A stretch of 53,111 bases of DNA from the NCBI GenBank assembly GCA_015499995.1, contig JADNRV010000335.1, positions 1-53,111 on the forward strand, read 5' to 3'. A program made the position numbers and the translations under genes. The notes beneath the pieces were generated by a model. The model searched no databases and was not told the origin of the DNA. It was given only the letters and a program-made list of their open reading frames with translations. Shown in pieces: positions 45,224-53,111 of this stretch. Source of the DNA: Flammula alnicola. Taxonomy: Eukaryota; Basidiomycota; Agaricomycetes; Agaricales; Strophariaceae. Position 1 is the first letter of the stretch; each line of letters starts with the position of its first letter.

Positions 45224-46045
45224 TTAGAAAAAAAAATCTTTGAATGTGAAGGAGGGGGAAACGGGGAAATCAAGGTAGTATGTTTGACCCGGGAAATCGG
45301 AATTTGGGTCATTCCACTGGGTGATTTCGTGGCTAGGAGGCGCATACTCCACAGGCATCATTTGTTGCGGTAAAACCTCTCCTATTGATGTACCGCCAGA
45401 TGCATGGGGAATAACCTCGTGCCAGCTGATTGAGTTATGGTCTAGCGGTAAAGCTGAAGATTGCCGGAAGTCGATCATTTCCATGCATAATTCATTTAAC
45501 GGAATCCCTTGATTTGTGTGTACTGCGTCGAGGATGGCCTCACTTATTTCGTAGATTTGAGGGATGCTTTGAATATATTCAGGGTGGTTATCAGTCTGCA
45601 AGGCGACCACCATATGAGGAGGACAAGGAACACGATACTCTTCTAAACGGGGGTATGATGCAGAGGAGCCGGGTTCCGGTTCCACGGCGGAGGGTCCTAA
45701 ACGCACTGGGGCGGTAACATGAGCGGACCGTTTGAACCTGTCCTGCAGTACGTGGTGGGCTAGACGGTAATTTTTGTTGGTAACTTGGATAGAGGTAGTC
45801 TGCCCGTTATCAAGTACGCCACAATATGCTGGTTCCGGACTCTGGGTTTGGGATGCTTCGACTTCAATCCTACTGTCGAAGCCATGCTTGGTGTCCTAAT
45901 GAGTACACGAACATACGTTAATAGCTGATAGCGGAAAAGTTTAAAAAACACTCGCCTCCTTTTTTAGGTCCTTCAGTTTTTTGTGACGAGCGCGGTAGAC
46001 AGGGGCCTTTGAACGGCCGCGGGAAACCTTTCTTGGTTGCTTCAT
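45224..46045 (-). CDS. Orphan protein with short basic N-terminus (253 aa)
   Basis: Two exons (46045-45956, 45895-45224) sum to 253 residues, joined by a probable GC-AG intron (GAG|GCGAGT...TTAG). The head is strongly basic (MKQPRKVSRGRSKAPVYRAR, HKKLKDLKKE). The rest is acidic and polar with no domain I know (YRLAHHVLQDRFKR, IYEISEAILDAVHTNQGIPL, LCMEMIDFRQ) and ends in a Phe-rich tail. The layout of a short basic head exon and a long polar tail resembles the orphan at 42.0-43.3 kb. The two could be diverged relatives, but clear residue identity is lacking. Confidence 0.6.
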
Positions 46046-48046
46046 GACAGCGGAATGGGAAAAGAACGGCCAACTTTCGTCGACTCGGAGCTAATATCCT
46101 TGATCCATTGACAAGACCAAGCTAATTTATGACTGTACGAGCAGGTGCACCGAGTCATTTTCTCGAAGGACTTGAGTCATGGACATGTTCCGTCAGCTAA
46201 TTTAGTCACCTCGTCCAATAGCGCACGCCGCAGCTCCTGCTACATACCGTGGTTCTTTGTAGTGGCTATGTGCGCGAGACTCGATATCATTACATGGCGC
46301 CAGAATCGAGTCTCCTTCGGGCCCTTTCTTGAAGCACGGAGCTTGAATTTAGCTGTAGTTATGGTTAGTTCCGTCATGACGGCACCCGACGGCAGTGCAC
46401 CCACTGACAGATGACGCTCGTCGGAATTGCTTGCATTCGGGAATAAGCCGGCAACCAGGATCTGTGGCGTTGTCGCGTTCAGGATTGCTCGTAATCAGTG
46501 GGAAAACTCACCAGAAGTTATTGTGAGCCTTCTGCGATCCACACGTGAAATCCAGTAGCATATCAGGCGCCACAGATGAGATCGACACCAAGTTGCAATG
46601 ATCTCCACATTGATGGCGCCTGTTTCCCCTTATGGAAGGCGCTCTGCGCCACGCAGGTGGCGACTTCATGCATACTCATGTTGAAAGCCCAAAAAAGACG
46701 CATAAAAAGAGCTGTTGAGAGTATGAGCACGCCGGTATGCCCGAATGTGGAATGTTCCACTCGCGTCCACGACATTCCTGTCTCTTCCCCCTTATTCTCA
46801 CACACTGTAGATAGCATTAGTTCTTTCTACGTAGTCTACACAATTATGTACATGAGCGCTCGCTCACGAGTACTCAGTTATAATCTAACTTTTTCCCCAA
46901 CCCAAAAATCTCTGCGTGAACTTAAGTAATTAAGTAAAAGGTATAACTGCCATTGCTGTATCGTAACGACAAGCCTTTAAGTAGGCATCTACCTACGTAC
47001 AACTTCAATAAGAGCCAAAAAAAAAAAAGGATCGACATGCGGCCAGACGCGTCTGATTTACCTTCGATCTGTTTGGCTATTATTACCCAAACACATGAAA
47101 GGCAGACCTACGTTCGCTCCATTTTCAGAGCTCAAAGCTCATTTCATGCCATATACTTCTTCCAAGTTAAATTTAAAATACTGCAAGTGCGATAGAAACC
47201 AGGTTTAAACATTGGAAGAGGCGACCTCGCATTTAAGCGCATCAATTTGCCATTCTTGACTCAGAACAGAGAAGCACACATCGCACCGCCTTTGTGGGTC
47301 CATAAGTCCGAGAAATCGGAAACGCATTGATTCACTCGGACTAGTACAAGACAATTTACCATGAGTCATAGTGACTCTAGCAACAAACCTCTTGATTCAT
47401 AGTTGATTTTTTTTTATCCCGCCACGAGGGATCCGGAGAATGATCGTAGCACATTTACTGTAAATACGTCTACTAGTCGGGATGATTTACTTTAATATAC
47501 TGTACGTAACATCCTTACTACTGCTTAGAAGGATTTCCAGTAAGTACACTTGTATATGGGCGCCAAACATGGGATACTTATCGGAATCCATCGACACTGG
47601 CGATGAAATATCCACTCACACGTTCACATAAATGACGAGCACTGGCAGTTGATTCGAGGTAGTTACCTAGTAGTTACCTGAGTTATCTATGTAACGTACA
47701 TAGTTAGCGAAGATTCATTCTATCATTCTATGATTATGAGGGTATGTGATCGCGGGTTTGTGACAAATCTGCCCTATATGTGTCTCCTAATTTCATTCAC
47801 CTCTAATCATGGACTCCGATCATGATCATCGGAAGTCAAAAGCGACATACCGTTCTTTTGAACTTTGTATGCCACCTGTCGAGATCAGCAAGGCTGTTTA
47901 CTTCAAATCACGACTCCCAGCCAAATAGAAAAACCGCGGAATATAAACAGATATACAGATGTTGGATAGTAAGGAATATAATAAGCATGTGCTATGATCT
48001 ATAAGTAATGCGATATGGATGACCAAACAAACATAAAACCGGACTG
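46046..48046. other. Gene-poor stretch, no supported gene
   Basis: About 2 kb. Short repeats such as GTAGTTACCT occur near 47660-47690. No protein, RNA or transposon is recognised. Confidence 0.4.
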
Positions 48047-50338
48047 TTATCTTCTCCTAGTCATTGTCCTTTTACCAGGTTTAGCATGGATTGTGGAAGG
48101 CGGTAGCTCGCCGGTAGAGGCTGAGGAGGAAGCGCTGAGCGTGGCATCATTCTCTTTGAGCCGACGAGCGCTCGGTGCAGGCCTTAATCGGGTGGAAGAT
48201 CTCTTGGGCGCCGGTACCTCCAAGAACTTGCCTTTCTGCAGTTGTGGAGGAGGGGAGGTAGCATGGCGGGCGACTCGCGGTCTTATCGGGCGAGCTGAGT
48301 TGATAGCTCTCGCTGATGATCGTACCACTTTCCGTCTCTTCTCCTCAGGAGGTATCTGTTCCTGTGCCTCCTTATCAGCATCGCTGCTGGAAGGCGTTGC
48401 TGCTATGTTCTCGTCTGCACTGCTACCAGTACTTGTAGTTGTCAGGTGCTGAGGAATGCTGGGTTTCGAATCATTCCGATTTTGGTTCACCAGAGTGGCC
48501 GCAACTTGGTGCAGGTCATCATCGGAGCCCTCGTCAGAGCCCTCGTCCTCGACCTGACGAACCCTATTCGTAGTGTTCAACGCATTCGTACGAGGATAAG
48601 AACGCTTCTTTCCAATAATAGAGGACTCGGTATTCGACTTCGGCGCAGAAAGAGACGAATCGGAGGAGTCCTCTTTGGTTCGTAAAGATGACCCATTATC
48701 GGATGTAGTCAAGGCCGAGGCTCTGCTAGGAACGCTGGCAGCAGAAGAGGCCGACACCAGCGAAATAAGCCGCCGAGGCTGAACCTTAGATCTGAGAGAT
48801 CCCATAGGCGGAAGGGGCGTCCGAAGCGTGATATTAAACTCGTCCTCGTCCTCGTAATCATCGGTAGACATGCTGTCATCCGCATCGTTGTCAATGTTGG
48901 GTGAATTCCCAGAGGTAGTGGTGTATTTGTCGCTCAAGTCGCCAGCGGGGCTGGGATTCAAGGGCTCACGCGGCGGCAGGAGCGACTGGCGAAAATCCTG
49001 ATGGGTCTTTTCTTCGTCAATTGCAGGATATATAGACAAGGAGGCTGTCACTAGTCTCGAGGTCGTTGCTAGCGGTGTCGGTGGATAGGCTGACGGAAAC
49101 GGTGGGTATTGTCTCCATTCGTCGAGTTGCTCTTGTTCGTAAGCGAGGACAGCGTCTTGAGTTGACTGTCGTATGGTGAGATCGGCCTGGGGGACTAGAA
49201 GATCTTCATCTGAAGACGAGGCCCTTGGTGGGTACCAGACTTGATGGTTGCGGGAAGTATCTCTTAAAGGTTTGAAGAGATCGGGTTCGACGTTGGGGCT
49301 GCCACTGTCTCCTGACGACACAGGGCGAAGAACACTCTTTGTATCTGTGCGCGAAGGGGAGCCAGATCGACGTGTTGGCTCGAAAAAATTCGGCTCCAAA
49401 TTCTGGTTTTCTGAAGCTTTGCCGCGGACCGTAGCATCGCCTGATGGTCGTCGAATTTGATTGTCAGCCGGAGCTTTTCCTCTTGTGAATTTGCGCATTG
49501 AAGCATCGACAGGTGGTGTTCGATTTTGACTGTCAGCTGTTGCTATTTCCCTCGTAGACTTGCGTACTGGAGCATCACCAGACGATCGTCGACTCGGAGA
49601 GTCAGTCGAAGCCTTGTCTCGACTGGGCTTGCGTGGAAACTGAACCGGGGTGTTATCTGCTGCTCTGGTGGCACGGGAGGAAGCCAGAAAAGAAGTGGGC
49701 AGCTCCGAAGTATAGACTTCATTCGAGGATTCTGATGACTCTGTCTCCAGTTCGGTCTCGAAAGGCTCGTAGTCTTTGCTGAATCGCTTCCGCCACCATT
49801 CTATGCCGAGGTGGACAGGGTACATTGATACAGCAAAGAGAAAGTCCCCGACCATGAGCATAAGCTCGAGTACACCATCAAGTGTGCGAGTATAAGGCTT
49901 GACAAGAGGTCGTATGAGATACAGATAAATAGGCTCTGCTCCCTGAGAAAAAAAGAGTCGAGTTATAGGCGAGACAGTAAATGAAGTGCAACACACTTAC
50001 TCGTGCGCGCGTGAGGATTAGAAAGAGAAGAGCCAACGATTTGAACTCGTCATAAAATGGAATAAAGAGGCAGACAATGCTTTCCAGAATGCGTTCGTAC
50101 AACGACAAAGAGACCTGTTTTATTCATAAGCTTTTATTCCTGCTGAACAATTGAGACTCACCCAAACAATCCAGACAGCCAGACAGCCTTTCATGTCGCG
50201 CTTCCTCTGCGAAACTGCGCGGACACTCGGGCGACCTGCATTTCTAGATGATGGTGGTGGATCCTTTAGAGTCTTGTAAGAGTCGTAGATGTTCAGAAAG
50301 AGCATAAGCAGGCGGAGAATTGGGACGAATAATGGCAT
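48047..50338 (-). CDS. TB2/DP1/HVA22 (REEP/Yop1-type) membrane protein with long disordered tail
   Basis: Three exons (50338-50162, 50114-50001, 49942-48047) sum to 728 residues. Residues 1-140 are an HVA22/REEP domain: a hydrophobic start MPLFVPILRLLMLFLNIYDS, QRKRDMKGCLAVWIVW, a second membrane hairpin IVCLFIPFYDEFKSLALLFL and the conserved LTRARGAEPIYLYLIRPLVKPY. Such proteins curve ER tubules. The remaining ~590 residues are Ser/Arg/Pro/Asp-rich and lack known domains. They include degenerate short repeats around RKSTRE, RKFTRG and RRPSGDATVRG, acidic runs (DDYEDEDEF), and a basic C-terminus that could be a nuclear signal or microtubule contact (inference). REEP tails are usually far shorter. 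It is divergent from BUD31 across 272 bp. Confidence 0.88.
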
Positions 50339-50610
50339 GGTTCAGCGAGTTTAAGTTGTAGAAGAATTCTTCCGGAAGAGGTTCAGCACAATGCTACTGT
50401 ACTATGGGTTGCATGTATGGCAGATCCTTCGCCCCGCAGCCTCGCACGCGGTCTAGGGCAGTTCTTGAACTTTGGGGGAAGAGGAGAGGAGAAATGCACA
50501 TGTCCTCGAGACACCAGTGCGGCACGTTCAGAGGGCTTACATAATCCAAATAAGGTCCCAACAATTGTAACACTCTTTCCCGCTCTTTCCCAACTTCTCT
50601 TAAAGCTGGG

Positions 50611-51285
50611 ATGCCGAAGATCAAAACAACCAGGACTAAAGCACCTCCGGAGGGCTATGAAGACATAGAAGGGGTAATATTTTATGCCTTTTCTACGTTG
50701 ATAGCAAATGATTTAAGCTGCTCATTCCAACCAGATCCTGGACGACTATGCAAAGAAGATGCGAGACGCAGAGAACGAATCGCATGAGGGCAAACGCAAG
50801 GCAGAATCTCTCTGGCCTATTATGCGAATTTCCCATGCACGCTCGAGATACGTCTACGAACTGTATTACAAGCGAGAAGCTATTTCAAGAGAGCTTTATG
50901 ACTGGCTCTTAAAGGAAGGCTATGCGGATGCAAAGTACGTCGTTAACGTCTCCTCCACGATACTTTGCGTTGATAATCATAAAATCTTCGATAGTCTCGT
51001 AGCCAAGTGGAAGAAGACTGGTTACGAGAAACTTTGCTGCCTTCGCTGCATTCAAACTAGGGTATGTAGCATGTGTTCATTCCTGAAATCACATTACACT
51101 GACAACATTCGTAGGACATGAATTACCAGGGCTCCACATGTATCTGCAGAGTACCCAAAGCTCAAGTCAGGGCTGGAACTGTTGTCGAATGCGTCCATTG
51201 TGGTACTTGCTCTTTCCGTTTTCCAGTTATTCATTCATTACTGAGCTCTTCATTAGGTTGTCGTGGATGCAGTTCCGACTCATGA
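50611..51285 (+). CDS. BUD31: Pre-mRNA splicing factor BUD31 / G10 / Cwc14
   Basis: Five exons (50611-50673, 50735-50934, 50995-51061, 51115-51202, 51257-51285) sum to 148 residues. Sequence is near-universal G10: [74 protein letters not shown]. It ends with the Cys-rich zinc-binding tail [20 protein letters not shown] followed by [10 protein letters not shown]. It is a core spliceosome protein (Bact/C complexes, associated with the NineTeen and related complex). All splice junctions are GT-AG and the family sequence confirms each one. Confidence 0.96.
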
Positions 51286-52150
51286 TGTTTTTTTTCTTTC
51301 CAAGCTACAGTTTGTTTTGCTTGATCACTGGAAGACAGCGTGCTCATGGAATACGTATCTAACTGCAAGTCAACTCAGTCAGATAATGGGTTCAGGCCTA
51401 AAGAAAGGCCTACTAGTGTCTGCTTCCGTTACATTCCATTCCCATCCAGCAACACTCAGGCACTGATGTTCCATCTTTCTCTGGTATGTTCTCACTCGTA
51501 TCACTTGGAATTCCTCGTTGTGTTTGTCGCCTCTGTATCTTTGCAAGTGCTATGAAATTATCATATTAAATACTTCGTTATCTCCACCTAACTTTGATCT
51601 TTCGCGATTCTTGACTCTCTTGGTGCTTCTTTCCATATGCATTTTGATGGAATCTTTAGTGTGAGTCTTATTATACCCTTCGGCATTTCGTCTTATTAAT
51701 GCCCAACAGGTTCTCAGATATCCAAGCTCCTTGGAAATTCCAAGATTGTGTCTACGACTCTTTCTGATACTCTCGCTAAACCAAATGCCCATTGATTGTG
51801 GACTTCCCTTCAGTTTTCTTGCTTTCGTGTTATATTTTCCCTTCCGTTTAGAATGGCCTAAATCGTCTCCGCAGTCCATCGACATATACTTAAGTACACC
51901 GCCTTCGCAACAGTTGATTGCGTATGTGTGTGTTTTTTGTGGTTAAAAGCTTTCCCCTCAGATACGACATCGTTTCGTAAGTATGAACGTCGTGAGACTG
52001 AAGCTAGCGTTCTGTCCATGCCTTATAGCCTCCTATACCGTCGTCGTCGAACTGGCCAATCAAATTGTCCACATATCGGCAAGAGCTGTCACTGAGCAGG
52101 TACGTTTACTATAATCTGCTTTCTGTGGCAAGCTAAGTCGAACTACTCCT
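51286..52150. other. Downstream of BUD31, mostly unassigned
   Basis: Segments at 51349-51483 and 51983-52099 read like fragments of protein (for example SVCFRYIPFPSSNTQALMFH, and SYTVVVELANQIVHISARAV followed by a GT donor) but I cannot assemble them into a gene. Confidence 0.3.
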
Positions 52151-52151
52151 C

Positions 52152-53111
52152 TCTCCGACATGGAGGAGTCATTTCCGGCGACCACCCGACGAAATACAAC
52201 AGTGCTGATCCGATTCGCTTATGGATCATCCAACTAGGTAAGTAAGCAATATATCCAAACTCTAACCACTTCTTGACTCATCATTAGCCCTAGTGGTTAT
52301 TGTAGGCATGACCCAGTTTTTATCGCTGTTTCTTTCCCCCATTCGACAACCTTGAGTCGTAGCAGAGGTCATGGAGGGGTTATCCTTGGCCTAAGTATCA
52401 TGAGGCGCATCCCAGGCTTCAAGAACGCTATTTTCCCCCCTGAGAGCATTCCTCTGCTTACAGCGACAAGCACCATCGGTCTCATCCTCTTCCTCTTCTT
52501 GATGGCACTAGAAATCGATATTCGCCTTCTGAAAAGGAACGTCGTGGCGTCGGCTTCAGTCTCCATTGCTGGACTTGACAATTCCTCTTGGTATGGGCGC
52601 TGCATTAGAATAACAGCTTTCCCAGTATTGTTTGCGGAGCTCAAGCTTCTAGACATGGAAGTTGGACTGATCGTCCTTTCAGCTGGTATTGGAAACGATG
52701 TTATAGGATAGGTTTTGTTGGCGCTCACTGTCGCTCTCGTCAATGCCTCCTCCGGACTTACTGCGCTCTACGTCCTTTTGGCCACTGCAGGGTACACAGT
52801 CTTGCTCTTTTATCCTGGACGATAGACTTTCCGCTGGCTCGCCAAACGTACAGGTAGCCTGGTACAGGGCTCACCTAACCCTCTCACGATGACAGTTACT
52901 TTGCTTGTTGTATTTGCCTCGGCATTCTTCACCGATATCATTGGTGTCCATGCTATTTTCGGTGAGCCCTTTCTATTTCTTTTGATATAACGAAGCCCTA
53001 TGATATAACGAAGCCCTAACGCAGACACGATGTAGGTGGTTTCTTAGCCGAATGTGTCCCTCATGAGAGAGAACGAGTTTGCAATTTCCATAATCGGAAA
53101 GGTTGAAGACT
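52152..53111 (+). pseudogene. Cation/proton antiporter (Kha1-type) pseudogene, runs off the window
   Basis: Recognisable CPA2 family pieces appear in order: SGDHPTKYNSADPIRLWIIQ, then after an intron VVIVGMTQFLSLFLSPIRQP, RIPGFKNAIFPPESIPLLT, LILFLFLMALEIDIRLLKRN, ITAFPVLFAELKLLDMEVGL, IVLSAGIGNDVIG, VLLALTVALVNASSGLTALY and FFTDIIGVHAIFGGFLA. Damage: a stop at about 52352 after RQP, a frameshift just beyond it, loss of one or more transmembrane segments between IPLGMGAAL and ITAFPVL, a stop in place of the expected Trp after GNDVIG, and another after LFYPGR. Functional relatives exchange K+ or Na+ for protons in internal membranes. The 3' end lies outside the window. Confidence 0.85.
52983..53018. 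repeat. 18-bp direct tandem duplication
   Basis: TGATATAACGAAGCCCTA occurs twice head to tail, within the apparent intron of the antiporter pseudogene. Confidence 0.9.

Noticed and set aside
42007..46045. Possible mating-type locus (homeodomain or pheromone genes) because of fast-evolving orphan genes
   Set aside because: No homeodomain WFxNxR motif, no CaaX-ending pheromone precursor and no pheromone receptor could be found here.

Overview
The window looks like nuclear DNA of a mushroom-forming basidiomycete (Agaricomycetes). Genes carry many short introns (about 42-120 bp, mostly GT-AG, two probable GC-AG). Several proteins belong to families I know mainly from these fungi: kinase-like proteins of the Agaricomycete type, DUF4470/MYND proteins, and Zn2Cys6 regulators with a particular N-terminus. 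Coordinates below come from hand-splicing. Most models were checked by confirming that summed exon lengths divide by three.

Left part (1-4.5 kb): a transposon nest. Long inverted repeats (about 292 bp, 337-833 and 4188-4482) enclose a dead Zn2Cys6 transcription-factor gene. A 1.1-kb GCGTGC-rich element with a perfect 10-bp target duplication sits inside one of that gene's introns, and an AT-rich 0.2-kb insert interrupts only the left repeat.

5-33 kb, gene-dense: a secreted amidase-signature protein (5.1-7.2 kb); a pseudokinase (8.1-9.6); tRNA-Ile(AAU) (10.1, minus); an SH3-SAM-PH-CH scaffold related to Boi1/Pob1 (10.8-15.1, minus); an omega-like glutathione transferase (16.0-17.1, minus) with a MITE upstream; a conserved protein of unknown function (18.3-20.3); the U5 snRNP 40K WD40 protein (21.1-22.4); cullin-1 (22.7-25.4, minus); a DUF4470/MYND protein (26.1-29.9); complex I subunit NDUFA8 (30.3-31.1, minus); a small conserved protein (31.5-32.1); and the complex I assembly factor NDUFAF3 (32.4-33.1).

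33-42 kb: a tentative Utp8/NOL11-like nucleolar protein (33.3-36.1, minus) with a TA-flanked MITE 19 bp upstream of its start codon; a decayed reading frame (37.4-38.0); a mitochondrial lipoyltransferase (38.4-40.4); and the tiny four-exon complex I subunit NDUFA1 (41.0-41.4, minus). Four mitochondrial genes therefore lie within about 11 kb, three of them tied to complex I.

42-53 kb is sparser. It holds two orphan genes with short basic N-termini (42.0-43.3 and 45.2-46.0), long stretches without recognisable genes, an HVA22/REEP membrane protein with a very long disordered tail (48.0-50.3, minus), the divergent splicing factor gene BUD31 (50.6-51.3), and a Kha1-type cation/proton antiporter pseudogene that runs off the window end.

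Several otherwise conserved genes between 16 and 32 kb are each one base short at a place where one extra G would restore the frame. This points either to systematic assembly error or to real decay, and should be settled before calling any of them broken.
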